From Bradyrhizobium sp. B124 (GTDB taxonomy: Bacteria > Pseudomonadota > Alphaproteobacteria > Rhizobiales > Xanthobacteraceae): 64,000 nt of DNA. The position numbers and the translations under genes are program-made. Where the stretch lies: assembly GCF_038967635.1 (NCBI RefSeq), contig NZ_CP152413.1, positions 6,204,001 through 6,268,000 on the forward strand, written 5' to 3'. This document shows positions 26,530 to 35,497 of this stretch, piece by piece (the stretch's first letter is position 1; the number at the start of each line of letters is the position of its first letter). Below the pieces are notes generated by a model. It saw only the letters and a list, made by a program, of their open reading frames with translations. It had not been told where the DNA came from and did no database searches.

Positions 26530-27848
26530 GCGACCGCATGACCGATCAGCCGCGCAACGCACATGCTTCGATCAGAAAGCACCTCGTGGTCGGCCTCGTC
26601 GTGGTCCTGGTTCTGGGCGGCGGCGTCGGTGGCTGGGCCGCGACGGTGCCGATTTCGGGCGCGCTGATCGCGCCGGGCTCGGTGGTGGTCGATACCAACG
26701 TCAAGAAGGTGCAGCATCCGACCGGCGGCGTCGTGGGTGAAATCCTGGCGCGCGACGGCGACACGGTCAAGGCGGGCGACGTCGTCGTGCGTCTCGACGA
26801 GACCGTCGTGAAGGCGAGCCTTGCGATCGTGGTCAAGACGCTGAACGGTCTCTATGCGCGTGCGGCCCGGCTCCAGGCCGAGCAGCAGGGCCTCGACAAG
26901 ATTGCGTATCCGCCGCAGCTCACCGAGCAGGCGCGGGATCCCGACGTCCGCGATATCATGGCGAACGAAACCAAGCTGTTCGAGGTCCGGGTCAACGGCC
27001 GCGCCGGCCAGAAGGCGCAGCTGCGCGAACGCGTCACCCAGCTCAACGAGGAAATCGCCGGCCTGCAGGCGCAGGAAACCTCCAAGGACAAGGAGATCGC
27101 GCTGGTGCAGCAGGAGCTGGTCGGCGTCCGCCAGCTGTATGAGCAGCATCTGGTGCAGCTCACCCGCCTCACCACGCTGGAGCGCGACGCGGCGCGGCTC
27201 TCCGGCGAGCGCGCGCAGTACATTGCGTCGCGCGCCCAGGCCAAGGGCAAGATCACCGAGACCGAGCTGCAGATCATCCAGGTCGACAAGGACATGCTCT
27301 CGGAGGTCTCCAAGGACCTGCGCGAGGCCAACGACAAGATCGGCGAGTTCGTCGAGCGCAAGGTCACCGCCGAAGACCAGCTCCGCCGCATCGACATCCG
27401 CGCGCCGCAGGACGGCGTGGTGCTGCAATCCACCGTCCACACGGTCGGCGGCGTCGTCACCGCGGGCGATGCCATCATGATGATCGTACCGAGGGCCGAT
27501 GACCTGTCGGTCGAAGCCAAGGTCAATCCGCAGGACATCGACAAGCTCCAGGTCGGACAGAAGACCGTGCTGCGGCTCTCCGCCTTCAACCAGCGCACCA
27601 CGCCGGAGCTGAACGGCGTCGTCACCCGCGTCTCCGCCGACGTCAACACCGACCAGCGCACCGGGCAGAGCTATTACACGATCCGCGTCTCGATGCCGCC
27701 GGAAGAAGTCGCGCGCCTCGGCAGCGAGGTGAAGATCATCCCCGGCATGCCGGTGGAAGCCTTCGTCCAGACCGGCGACCGCACCATGATGTCGTACCTG
27801 ATGAAGCCGCTGAGCGACCAGTTCATGCGCTCGTTCCGCGAGAAGTAG
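26526..27848 (+). CDS. Type I secretion membrane fusion protein (HlyD family)
   Basis: A 440-residue periplasmic adaptor. A short cytoplasmic N-terminus precedes one span (about 19-38, VGLVVVLVLGGGVGGWAA). The lipoyl/barrel-sandwich halves follow (VVVDTNVKKVQHPTGGVVGEIL near 55-78, and IRAPQDGVVLQSTVHTVGG), separated by a long coiled-coil hairpin (about 150-280). The C-terminus has the AprE/HlyD motif VTRVSADVNTDQRTGQSYYTIRV. It couples the inner-membrane exporter to an outer-membrane channel, but no TolC gene lies in the window. Confidence 0.95.
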   Translation: MSDRMTDQPRNAHASIRKHLVVGLVVVLVLGGGVGGWAATVPISGALIAPGSVVVDTNVKKVQHPTGGVVGEILARDGDTVKAGDVVVRLDETVVKASLAIVVKTLNGLYARAARLQAEQQGLDKIAYPPQLTEQARDPDVRDIMANETKLFEVRVNGRAGQKAQLRERVTQLNEEIAGLQAQETSKDKEIALVQQELVGVRQLYEQHLVQLTRLTTLERDAARLSGERAQYIASRAQAKGKITETELQIIQVDKDMLSEVSKDLREANDKIGEFVERKVTAEDQLRRIDIRAPQDGVVLQSTVHTVGGVVTAGDAIMMIVPRADDLSVEAKVNPQDIDKLQVGQKTVLRLSAFNQRTTPELNGVVTRVSADVNTDQRTGQSYYTIRVSMPPEEVARLGSEVKIIPGMPVEAFVQTGDRTMMSYLMKPLSDQFMRSFREK

Positions 27849-27864
27849 GTTCTCGCGAGTCTTC

Positions 27865-27987
27865 GTAGCCCGGATGAAGCCAACGGGTCGCGCGAACGCG
27901 CGCCCGATGACAGGCTCCGCGAAATCCGGGGACGGTTACGCGGCGGATGCAGCTGCCCCGGATTGCGCTTCGCTCCATCCGGGCTAC
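27865..27987. repeat. Palindromic intergenic repeat, family E (GTAGCCCGGATGAAGC)
   Basis: Left arm GTAGCCCGGATGAAGC is answered by right arm GCTCCATCCGGGCTAC, with inner arms around CCGGGG/CCCCGG. A second copy is at 37716-37803. Confidence 0.88.
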
Positions 27988-28020
27988 GGCCCCTTAACCC
28001 AGAGCGGGCTCTTTCCCCAC

Positions 28021-28150
28021 GTCGTCCCTGCGAAAGCAGGGACCCATAACCACCGTCGATCATTGCTGCGCAACGCTGTGGCCGCAGCGTTCTTGAACGA
28101 TGGCATCGTGGTTATGGGGCCCGGGTCGCGCTGCGCTTGCCCGGGACGAC
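28021..28150. repeat. Palindromic intergenic repeat, family B
   Basis: Starts GTCGTCCCTGCGAAAGCAGG and ends CCCGGGACGAC, with CCATAACCACC and its inverse GTGGTTATGG inside. The outer arms have diverged slightly from each other. Confidence 0.85.
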
Positions 28151-28159
28151 GGCGGAAAA

Positions 28160-28642
28160 CTATTGCGCCAGATTCTTCAGCAGCAGCTCCAGCGCCGCCT
28201 TCGCGAACGCCTGCATGTTGGCCTGTCGGTCGCCGCTGGCAGTCTCCAGCGTGATCACCTGTTGCCGGGGACCTGCGACCGCCATGCAGCTATGGCCGGC
28301 GGCATCGCCGTAGCGGTTGCCGGTCGGGCCGGCGGCGCCGGTTTCGGACAATCCCCAATCGGTCGAAAGGCGTTCGCGGATCTGGCGTGCCAGCAGTTGC
28401 GCGTAGGGTTCCGACGACGAGCGGAGGCCGCGCATGGCGTCGTCGGGAATGTCCATCAGCGCGCGCCGCGCATCGCGGGTGTAGATCACGCCGCCGCCGA
28501 GGAAATAGGCCGACGCGCCGGGCACGGCGAGCAGCGACGCCGAGATCAGCCCGCCGGTGGACGATTCCGCGACCGCAATCGTCTGCTTGTTCGCGATCAG
28601 CTTCGCGGCGACCTGCTCGGCGATGGATATGAGTGCGTTCAT
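28160..28642 (-). CDS. pncC: CinA C-terminal family protein, probable NMN deamidase
   Basis: A 160-residue stand-alone CinA C-terminal domain. The family motif is clear: AVAESSTGGLISASL near residue 24 and the GYGAxTP-like core region GGGVIYTRDARRALM, followed by GLSETGAAGPTGN. Stand-alone members of this family (PncC) convert nicotinamide mononucleotide to nicotinic acid mononucleotide. I used the ATG at 28642, preceded by AGAAAGAG, because the 42 residues that a further upstream start would add are not related to the family. It is a housekeeping-type gene unrelated to its neighbours. Confidence 0.85.
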   Translation of the reverse strand: MNALISIAEQVAAKLIANKQTIAVAESSTGGLISASLLAVPGASAYFLGGGVIYTRDARRALMDIPDDAMRGLRSSSEPYAQLLARQIRERLSTDWGLSETGAAGPTGNRYGDAAGHSCMAVAGPRQQVITLETASGDRQANMQAFAKAALELLLKNLAQ

Positions 28643-28815
28643 CGGCGCTCTTTCTCGTTGCTTGCCATGAAAATCCCGTGGGGCGTTCTGCCTTCCTAGC
28701 ACACCACACCGGCCCCTGCCGAGTTGCGGACCGCAGCCCGGCCTGATTGAATATCGGACAACAACCAAGCGGCGCCCGACAAGTTGTTGTGAGAGCGTGC
28801 GCCGGAGGAAACACC

Positions 28816-29892
28816 ATGACGTTGCCGATCGCGGGTGGCGTGGATTGCGATCTGCATCCCGCCGTGCCTCACCTCACCAGCCTGCTGCCGTACATGAACG
28901 ACTACTGGCGCGACCAGGTGACGACGCGCGGCATGACCGACCTGATCTCGCAATCCTATCCAACCAATTCGCCGATCGCCTCGCGGCCGGACTGGCGTCC
29001 CGCCCAGGGCAAGCCGGGTTCGAGCCTTGCCGACATGCAGCGCCAGGCGCTCGACCGGTTCGGCACCGCCACCGGCATCTGCAATCCGCTCTATGGCGTG
29101 CAGATGGTGTTCTCCGAGGACATGGCCGATGCCTTCTGCCGCGCGCTGAACGACTGGCTGGTCAGGGAATGGCTCGACAAGGACGATCGTCTGCGCGGCT
29201 CGATCGTGATCCCCGTACAGAGCATCGAGAAGGCGGTCGCCGAAATCGAGCGCTGTGCGCAGGACAAGCGCTTCGTGCAGGTGCTGATGCTCGTGATGGG
29301 CGACATGCCACTCGGCAAACGTCATTATTGGCCGATCTACGCCGCGGCCGAACGGCTCGGCCTGCCGGTCGGCATCCATGCCGGCAGCGCCTATCACAAC
29401 CCGCCGACCTCGGTCGGCTGGGGTTCCTACCACATCGAGGATTATGTCGCGCAGGCGCAGGCGTTCCAGACCCAGCTCACCAGCCTGATCGTCGAGGGCG
29501 TGTTCGCGCGCCATCCGAACCTGAAAATGGTGATGCTGGAGTCCGGCTTCACCTGGCTGCCGCCGTTCTTGTGGCGGCTGCATAAGTTCTGGCGCGGCGT
29601 GCGCATGGAGACGCCGTGGGTCGACCGCGCACCGCTGGAGATTGTGCGTAGCAACATCCGTTTCTCGCTGCAGCCGGTCGATGCGCCGCCGGACGGCGAC
29701 ACCCTGAACCGGCTGTTCGACCATATGCAGTCGGACGAATTGATCCTATTCTCGACCGACTACCCGCATTGGCAGTTCGACGGTGACGAGGTGCTGCCGA
29801 AGGGGCTGTCGCAGGATCTGGTCCGCAAGATCATGATCGACAATCCGCACGCGACCTATGGCCGGTTGAGGGTGATGGAGACGACGCCATGA
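28816..29892 (+). CDS. Amidohydrolase_2 family metal-dependent hydrolase/decarboxylase, first of a pair
   Basis: A 358-residue TIM-barrel enzyme of the amidohydrolase_2 family (relatives include ACMSD and gamma-resorcylate decarboxylase). The metal-site motif at the N-terminus is DxH (Asp12, His14 in VDCDLHP) rather than HxH. A second ligand histidine lies in PVGIHAG and an aspartate in FSTDYPHW near the C-terminus. Start ATG 28816 follows GGAGGA. It overlaps the second amidohydrolase gene by ATGA. The two are related but not close, so a heteromeric enzyme or consecutive steps are both possible. The substrate is unknown. Confidence 0.88.
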   Translation: MTLPIAGGVDCDLHPAVPHLTSLLPYMNDYWRDQVTTRGMTDLISQSYPTNSPIASRPDWRPAQGKPGSSLADMQRQALDRFGTATGICNPLYGVQMVFSEDMADAFCRALNDWLVREWLDKDDRLRGSIVIPVQSIEKAVAEIERCAQDKRFVQVLMLVMGDMPLGKRHYWPIYAAAERLGLPVGIHAGSAYHNPPTSVGWGSYHIEDYVAQAQAFQTQLTSLIVEGVFARHPNLKMVMLESGFTWLPPFLWRLHKFWRGVRMETPWVDRAPLEIVRSNIRFSLQPVDAPPDGDTLNRLFDHMQSDELILFSTDYPHWQFDGDEVLPKGLSQDLVRKIMIDNPHATYGRLRVMETTP

Positions 29893-30998
29893 ACATCCAG
29901 ATTCGGGAACGTCCCGACGCGGCTGCGTCAGCCGGCATCAAGACCGCGATCGCCGATTGCGACATCCATCCCGCACGCGCGACCAAGGACGAGCTGTATC
30001 CTTATCTGCCCAAGCGCTGGCACAGCCATCTCGAGACCTTCGGCGTCCATCCCTATCAGGGCATGATGGAAGGCCCGCCCTATCCGAAGGCGCAGCCCAA
30101 TGCCTCGCGCCGCGATGCCTATCCGCCGGAAGGCGGCCCGCAGGGCTCGTCGCTGTCCTTCATGCAGAAGCAGCATCTCGATCCCAACAATGTCGCGCTC
30201 GGCGTGCTCAACCCGCTCAACACCGGGCAGGGCATCCGCAACCAGGATCTCGCGGCCGCGATCTGCTCTGCGATCAACGACTGGCAGATCGAGAAATGGA
30301 CAGCTAAGGACTCGCGCCTGAAGGCCTCGGTCGTCGTCGCCAATGAGGACGGCGTGTCGGCCGCGGCCGAAATCCGCAGGCGCGCAGGCGATACGAATTT
30401 CGTCCAGGTGCTGCTGCTGAGCCGCAATGTCGAGCCGCTCGGCCAGCGCCGTTACTGGCCGATCTATGAGGCGGCGCAGGAGGCCGGTCTTCCGATCGGC
30501 GTGCACGCCTTCGGCTTCGGCGGCAACCCGATCACCGCGTCGGGCTGGCCGAGCTATTACATCGAGGAGATGGTCGGGCATTCGCAATGCCAGCAGACCG
30601 CGCTGGCGAGCCTCGTGCTCGAGGGCGTGTTCGAGCGTTTCCCGAAACTGAAGATGGTGATGGTCGAGGCCGGGTTCGGTTGGGCGCCGTCGTTGGCGTG
30701 GCGGCTCGACAAGGTGTTTGCGCGGCTGCACGCCGAGGTGCCGCATCTGAAGCGCAAGCCGTCGGAGTATATCCGCGATCACATCTGGTGGACGACGCAG
30801 CCGATGGAGGATCCGGAGAGCCGCGACCATCTGTTCCAGACCATCGAGTGGATCGGCTGGGACAAGCTGCTGTTTGCGACCGATTACCCGCACTGGGACT
30901 ATGACGAGCCGTCGCGTGTGCTGCCGGCCGGCGTCAGCGACGCCAATCGCCAGGCATTCTATCTCGACAATGCGAAGCAGCTTTACGGTATCTCATAG
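29889..30998 (+). CDS. Amidohydrolase_2 family metal-dependent hydrolase/decarboxylase, second of a pair
   Basis: A 369-residue relative of the preceding protein. The N-terminal metal motif is DCDIHP (Asp25, His27), the middle histidine is in PIGVHAFG and the C-terminal aspartate in FATDYPHWDYD. The shared segments QRRYWPIYEAA / KRHYWPIYAAA and LKMVMVEAGF / LKMVMLESGF show common descent. Its stop is followed immediately by the ATG of the Rieske protein (30999). Confidence 0.88.
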   Translation: MNIQIRERPDAAASAGIKTAIADCDIHPARATKDELYPYLPKRWHSHLETFGVHPYQGMMEGPPYPKAQPNASRRDAYPPEGGPQGSSLSFMQKQHLDPNNVALGVLNPLNTGQGIRNQDLAAAICSAINDWQIEKWTAKDSRLKASVVVANEDGVSAAAEIRRRAGDTNFVQVLLLSRNVEPLGQRRYWPIYEAAQEAGLPIGVHAFGFGGNPITASGWPSYYIEEMVGHSQCQQTALASLVLEGVFERFPKLKMVMVEAGFGWAPSLAWRLDKVFARLHAEVPHLKRKPSEYIRDHIWWTTQPMEDPESRDHLFQTIEWIGWDKLLFATDYPHWDYDEPSRVLPAGVSDANRQAFYLDNAKQLYGIS

Positions 30999-31412
30999 AT
31001 GGCCCGTCATGTGATCGCCCCGGTGGACGAGCTGCCGCCGGGGTCGCGAAAGTTCCTCGAGATCGACGGGCGGCCGATCGCCGTCTTCAACGTCAAGGGC
31101 GAGTTCTTCGGCTTGCTGAACCGCTGCCCGCATCAGGGCGCGGCGTTGTGCGAGGGGCCGCTGATCGGGCTTGCGTCGTCGTCTGACCCCGGCGAGATCG
31201 AATACACCAAGCTCGGTGAGATCCTGCGCTGTCCCTGGCACGGCTGGGAGTTCGATATCCGCACCGGCCAGTCCTATTGCGACCCGCGCCGCTTCCGCGT
31301 GCGCGCCTATCCTGTGAGCGTCGAGCCGGGCACCAATGTGGTGAAGGGGCCGTATGTCGCCGAGACCATCAAGGTCGCGGTGGAAAGCGACTACGTGGTG
31401 GTGGATCTCTGA
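30999..31412 (+). CDS. Rieske [2Fe-2S] ferredoxin-like protein
   Basis: A 137-residue protein with the Rieske cluster ligands Cys43 and His45 (CPHQGA) and Cys78 and His81 (CPWHGWEFD). It has no signal peptide or membrane anchor. An insertion between the two ligand pairs (GLASSSDPGEIEYTKLGEI) makes it longer than small Rieske ferredoxins. It starts directly after the second amidohydrolase stop. It could donate electrons to an oxygenase, but no oxygenase alpha subunit or reductase gene is in the operon; a regulatory or electron-carrier role for the amidohydrolases is only a guess. Confidence 0.92.
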   Translation: MARHVIAPVDELPPGSRKFLEIDGRPIAVFNVKGEFFGLLNRCPHQGAALCEGPLIGLASSSDPGEIEYTKLGEILRCPWHGWEFDIRTGQSYCDPRRFRVRAYPVSVEPGTNVVKGPYVAETIKVAVESDYVVVDL

Positions 31413-31417
31413 CCACC

Positions 31418-31523
31418 CGTCATTCCGGGGCGCTGCGAAGCGGCGAGCCCGGAATCCATTCCACCGCCTGTTCGGTGGCCCGATGGATTCCGGGCCTGCG
31501 CCTTCGGCGCATCCCGGAATGAC
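31418..31523. repeat. Palindromic intergenic repeat, family C (CGTCATTCCGGGGCGC)
   Basis: Arms CGTCATTCCGGGGCGC / GCGCATCCCGGAATGAC and inner CCCGGAATCCAT / ATGGATTCCGGG. Other copies: 57822-57947 and 59117-59216. Confidence 0.9.
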
Positions 31524-31530
31524 AGGATGC

Positions 31531-31562
31531 GGGTGAGCCGGCGTAGCGCAACCCACCCTACA
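31531..31562. repeat. Half copy of family D repeat
   Basis: GGGTGAGCCGGCGTAGCGCA and CAACCCACCCTACA match one arm of the family D palindromes at 60486 and 61845. It directly abuts a family C element. Confidence 0.65.
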
Positions 31563-31569
31563 TCCTTAC

Positions 31570-32703
31570 TCATTCCGCCATCATCTGCCGTTCGCGCGCG
31601 TAGCGCACCAGCGCGACGAAGCGGTAGATGCCGTGCACGAATTTTCCGTAAGGCATGGTGATGAACAGCGCGAACACCACGCCGAGATGCAACGCCAGCA
31701 GCGGGCCCATCGCGGCGCTCTCGCGCCACAGCAACAGGGCAAGACCGGTGACGCTGGTCAGGAACAGCATCAGGATGAACGCGGTGTCCATGCCCATCTG
31801 CTGTTCGTCAACCAGCACGCGGTCGCGTTTCCATTTTTCTGACAAGAGCCCGATCGGGCCGACCACGAGGCCGATGCCGCCGAGTGTACCGAGCACCACC
31901 GGCAGGTCCCACCACGCATAGGGCGCTTCGCGCGCCAGCAGATAGTGGTACAGCGTGCCGACGCAGGTCGCGGCGAAGCACAGCACGAAGCCGTAGAAGG
32001 TGAAGTGGTGATACAGCTTGCGGCGGTCGGTCGGGTGGTCGTCCTCGTTGAAGCAGCCGACACCGCCGCCGTCGAGATAGCGCAGCTCGCCGGCGTCGCG
32101 GACCGCCTGCAACAGCGACTTCGCGTCCGTTTTCATGCCGACGGGCTCGCCGATCGCGCGCCAGAATGCGCGCACGCCCATCACCAGCGCGAGGATCGCA
32201 TAGAGCAGGGCGGCGCCGAACAGCAGCGCCATCGCATTATGCGGCATCAGTTTGTAGAACGCGCCGGGGCCGGTGTGGATGCCATAAAGCACGCCGCGGT
32301 CGTTGATCGCGGCGAAGCCGAAGATGAACGCGGCGACGCTGAGTGCGGCGATCAGGCTGATGACGAGGCCGTTGCGCGCAAACGCGCCGGCAAATGCGCG
32401 CGGCCAGGCATAGGCGGCGTAGGACTCGGCGCGCGCCACCGCCAGCGTCTTCGGGACATTGACGTTGAATTCGTGCGGTGGCGAGAACTGGCAGTCGGTG
32501 TAGCAGGCGCCGCAGGCATGGCAGAGATTGGCGAGATAGTTGAGGTCGCCGTCGGAGAAGGCGCGGCGCATCTCCATCGCGGGAAACACCGCGCACAGGC
32601 CCTCGCAATAGCGGCAGGAATTGCACACCGTCATCAGACGGTCGGCTTCCTGCAAGATCCTCGTCCCGTGCATCTCGCCAGCCTTGTCCTCAGTTCCGCG
32701 CAT
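31570..32703 (-). CDS. tcuB: TcuB-like membrane iron-sulphur/haem electron-transfer protein
   Basis: A 377-residue protein of the TcuB (CitB/CobZ-like) type. An N-terminal ferredoxin-like part has two cysteine clusters (CNSCRYCEGLCAVFP and CHACGACYTDCQFSPP), followed by about six membrane spans with histidines suited to haem binding (KLYHHFTFYGFVLCF, LYHYLL). In Salmonella TcuB reoxidises the FAD of TcuA and passes electrons to the quinone pool. The gene overlaps the end of the tcuA-like gene by 14 bases if the ATG at 32703 is used; an ATG at 32673 is an alternative. Confidence 0.9.
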   Translation of the reverse strand: MRGTEDKAGEMHGTRILQEADRLMTVCNSCRYCEGLCAVFPAMEMRRAFSDGDLNYLANLCHACGACYTDCQFSPPHEFNVNVPKTLAVARAESYAAYAWPRAFAGAFARNGLVISLIAALSVAAFIFGFAAINDRGVLYGIHTGPGAFYKLMPHNAMALLFGAALLYAILALVMGVRAFWRAIGEPVGMKTDAKSLLQAVRDAGELRYLDGGGVGCFNEDDHPTDRRKLYHHFTFYGFVLCFAATCVGTLYHYLLAREAPYAWWDLPVVLGTLGGIGLVVGPIGLLSEKWKRDRVLVDEQQMGMDTAFILMLFLTSVTGLALLLWRESAAMGPLLALHLGVVFALFITMPYGKFVHGIYRFVALVRYARERQMMAE

Positions 32704-34090
32704 TCTTCGCCGCTTCCCGCCCGGCGACGCGGCCGAACACGCTGCCGATCGTCATGCCGATGCCGGCGGCGTAGCCCTTGCCGAGCACGTTGCCGGCCAT
32801 GATCTCGCCGGCCGCGAACATGTTGGCCGACGGCTTACCGTCCTTCATCAGCATCCGCGACTGCTTGTTCACACGGGTGCCGAGATAGGTGAAGGTGATG
32901 CCGGGCCGCACCGGATAGGCGAGATAGGGCGGCGTCTCGATCTTGCGCGCCCAATGTGTCTTCGCCGGCGTGATGCCTTGGGTAGCGCAGTCGTCGAGGA
33001 TGGTGTGGTCGAACGTGCCGGGCTGCACCGCGGCGTTGAAATCGGTGATGGTCTTTTCCAGCGCTGGCGCATCGAGCTCGAGTTTGCCGGCGAGTTCGGC
33101 GATCGTTGCGCCCGCGATCGGCGGAAACAGCGTCGGCATGAAGCTCGTCACGACGGTCGAATCGAAGATGATGTAGGCGATCTGGTCCGGCTGCGCGGCG
33201 ACCAGGCGGCCCCAGATCGCGTAGCGCTTCGGCCAGATGTCCTCGCCCTCGTCGTAGAACCGCTCGGCGTGCTTGTTGACGACGATGCCGAACACGACCG
33301 AGTCGTGGCGGGTGATGATGCCGCCGTCGAATTTCGGCGCACGCGCATCGATCGCCACCGCATGGCATTGCGTGGGATCGCCGATCTCCTGCACGCCCTT
33401 GGCGAGCAGCATCTTCAGGATCGCGCCGCGATTATAGGGTGTGCCGCGGATCAGGAAATTGTCGGCGGCCTCGCCCCAATATTGTTTCAGCCATTCGATA
33501 TTGGCCTCGAAGCCGCCGGCCGCCGCGACCAGCGTCGAGGCGCGCACCTCGGTCCTGCCGCCGACCGGCTGCTTCAGCTGCGCCGACAGGAACATGCCGT
33601 TCTCGATCACGAGATCGATCACCTCGGCATCGTAAAGGACGTCGACGCCGAGCTCCTCGGCGGTGCGATAGAGCGCGTTCAGCATCGCGCGGCCGCCGCC
33701 GAGGAAGAACGAGTTGGTGCGGCCGAGGCTGAGCGTACCGCCGAGCGAGGGCTGCCAGCGTACGCCCTGTTCGACGATCCAGTTCAGGATGTCCTTGGAC
33801 TCGCGGATCATGAAGCGGGCCAGTTCCTCGTCGGTCTGGCCGCCGGTCACCAGCAGCAAATCCTTCCAGAACTCCTCCTCGGTGTAGGGACCGGTGAGGA
33901 TCTCGGTCGCCGCGTCATGGGCGCAGCGCATGTTGCGGGTGTGGCGGGTGTTGCCGCCGCGGTAGAATTTCGGGGCGCCCTCCAGCACCAGCACGGAGGC
34001 GCCGGCGCGCCGTGCACTGATTGCGGCGCAGAGGGCGGCGTTGCCGCCGCCGATCACCAGCACGTCGAACCTGCGCGTCAGATCAGCCAT
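32690..34090 (-). CDS. tcuA: TcuA-like FAD-dependent tricarballylate dehydrogenase
   Basis: A 466-residue flavoprotein of the fumarate reductase/succinate dehydrogenase fold. The FAD motif VLVIGGGNAALCAAISARRAG starts near residue 10 and the C-terminal FAD segment MFAAGEIMAGNVLGKGYAAG is intact. Salmonella TcuA oxidises tricarballylate to cis-aconitate. The LysR, MFS and TcuB-like neighbours support the assignment; the natural substrate could also be citrate or another tricarboxylate (inference). Confidence 0.9.
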   Translation of the reverse strand: MADLTRRFDVLVIGGGNAALCAAISARRAGASVLVLEGAPKFYRGGNTRHTRNMRCAHDAATEILTGPYTEEEFWKDLLLVTGGQTDEELARFMIRESKDILNWIVEQGVRWQPSLGGTLSLGRTNSFFLGGGRAMLNALYRTAEELGVDVLYDAEVIDLVIENGMFLSAQLKQPVGGRTEVRASTLVAAAGGFEANIEWLKQYWGEAADNFLIRGTPYNRGAILKMLLAKGVQEIGDPTQCHAVAIDARAPKFDGGIITRHDSVVFGIVVNKHAERFYDEGEDIWPKRYAIWGRLVAAQPDQIAYIIFDSTVVTSFMPTLFPPIAGATIAELAGKLELDAPALEKTITDFNAAVQPGTFDHTILDDCATQGITPAKTHWARKIETPPYLAYPVRPGITFTYLGTRVNKQSRMLMKDGKPSANMFAAGEIMAGNVLGKGYAAGIGMTIGSVFGRVAGREAAKNARN

Positions 34091-34168
34091 GCGCTCTTGT
34101 TATCGTTGTTGGCATGGAAAGCAACATGTCGGGGCAGGCGATCGGCCTGCCCCGAATGCATATGCCAA

Positions 34169-35497
34169 TTACGCCGCAACCGTCTCGCGCTGCTCGATGG
34201 TCTGGCCGCCACGGTAGACGATCAGCGCGGCGATGATGCCGAGAACAGCGCCGAACATCAGCCAGTAGGCCGGCGAGGCCTTGTCCTGCCCGGTCATGGC
34301 GATCAGCTTGGTCGCGACGAAGGGAGTCGACGTGCCGAATATGCCCGCCGCCAACGCGAACGCGATCGAGAAGCAGGTGGTGCGGACATGCGCCGGCACG
34401 ATCTCGACCAGGCATCCCAGCATCGTGCCGCTGTAGACGCCGAAGTAGAACGAGAACATCATCTGCACGGCCAGCAGTTTTCCTAGCGTGGGCTCATGTG
34501 CGAGCCACGACAGTGCCGGGTAGGCGGTCACGAATGACAGGCTCGCGATCGCGATCAGCACCGGCTTGCGGCCGATCCGGTCCGACAGCGCGCCGCCGAC
34601 CGGATTCCAGATGAAATTCGTCACCGCAACGAGCAGGGTCACCAGCAGCGTCCCGGAGGCCGAAAGGTGCAGCTCCTTGCCGAAGCCGGGCGCATACACG
34701 GTGATGAAATAGAACGTCGTGGTGGTCAGAACCGCGATCATCATGCCCAGGATCACGATGCGCCAGTTCTCCAGCGCCGAGGCGAACACTTCGCTTGGCG
34801 TCGGATGCTTCTTCATGGCCAGGAAGGCCGGCGTTTCCTCGAGCGAACGCCGCAGCATGAAGATCACGGGAATGATGAGGCATCCAATGAAGAACGGGAT
34901 GCGCCATTTGGCGACGCCGCCGCCGATCGCATCCAGGAAGGTGTCGCCCGGGATCACTTCTCTCAAGACGAAGCCGATCACGGCTGCGACGAAGATCGCG
35001 ACCTGCTGGCTGGAGGATTGAAACGAGGTGTAGAAGCCGCGGTTGCCGGGCGTCGCGATCTCGGAGAGATAAACGGAGACGCCGCCCAATTCGACGCCGG
35101 CTGAGAAGCCCTGTATCAGCCGGCCAATCAGCACGATGATCGTTGCGGCAATGCCGATCGATGCATAGGACGGGCAGAACGCAATCACCACCGTGCCCAG
35201 CGCCATCAGCGCGAGCGTCACGATCAGGCCCTGGCGGCGGCCGATGCGATCGATATAGGAGCCGAGCACGACCGCGCCCACGGGACGCATCAGCGCGCCG
35301 AGCCAGAACACGCCATACGCATTGAGCAGCGCCGCGGTCTCATTCTGGGCGGGGAAGAATGCTTTCGCGATGTCCTGCGCATAGAAGCCGAACAGGAAGA
35401 AGTCGAATTGCTCGAGGAAATTGCCGCTGGTCGCGCGCAGGATGGCGCCGAGACGCGACTTGATCTGCGGGACTTGCGATGAACTCGACTGCGACAT
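34169..35497 (-). CDS. tcuC: MFS transporter, TcuC/CitA-like tricarballylate or citrate proton symporter
   Basis: A 442-residue MFS permease with about 12 spans and the loop signatures GSYIDRIGRRQGL and GALSDRIGRKPVL. It follows the metabolite:H+ symporter pattern (NFLEQFDFFLFGFYA; GFSAGVELGGVSVYLSEIATPGNRGFYTS). I used the ATG at 35497, which follows GGGAGGAAA, rather than one 24 bases upstream. It lies between the LysR gene and tcuA, all on the same strand. Confidence 0.92.
   Translation of the reverse strand: MSQSSSSQVPQIKSRLGAILRATSGNFLEQFDFFLFGFYAQDIAKAFFPAQNETAALLNAYGVFWLGALMRPVGAVVLGSYIDRIGRRQGLIVTLALMALGTVVIAFCPSYASIGIAATIIVLIGRLIQGFSAGVELGGVSVYLSEIATPGNRGFYTSFQSSSQQVAIFVAAVIGFVLREVIPGDTFLDAIGGGVAKWRIPFFIGCLIIPVIFMLRRSLEETPAFLAMKKHPTPSEVFASALENWRIVILGMMIAVLTTTTFYFITVYAPGFGKELHLSASGTLLVTLLVAVTNFIWNPVGGALSDRIGRKPVLIAIASLSFVTAYPALSWLAHEPTLGKLLAVQMMFSFYFGVYSGTMLGCLVEIVPAHVRTTCFSIAFALAAGIFGTSTPFVATKLIAMTGQDKASPAYWLMFGAVLGIIAALIVYRGGQTIEQRETVAA

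Larger units (their letters stand above)
27849..28159. other. 311-base gap filled by two palindromic repeats
   Basis: The gap between the convergent adaptor gene and the CinA-like gene is filled by one family E and one family B repeat and has no gene. Confidence 0.8.

Noticed and set aside
32621..34486. 621-codon plus-strand frame opposite tcuA
   Set aside because: Translation is Arg/Ala/Asp-rich without domains, and the opposite strand encodes intact FAD motifs.
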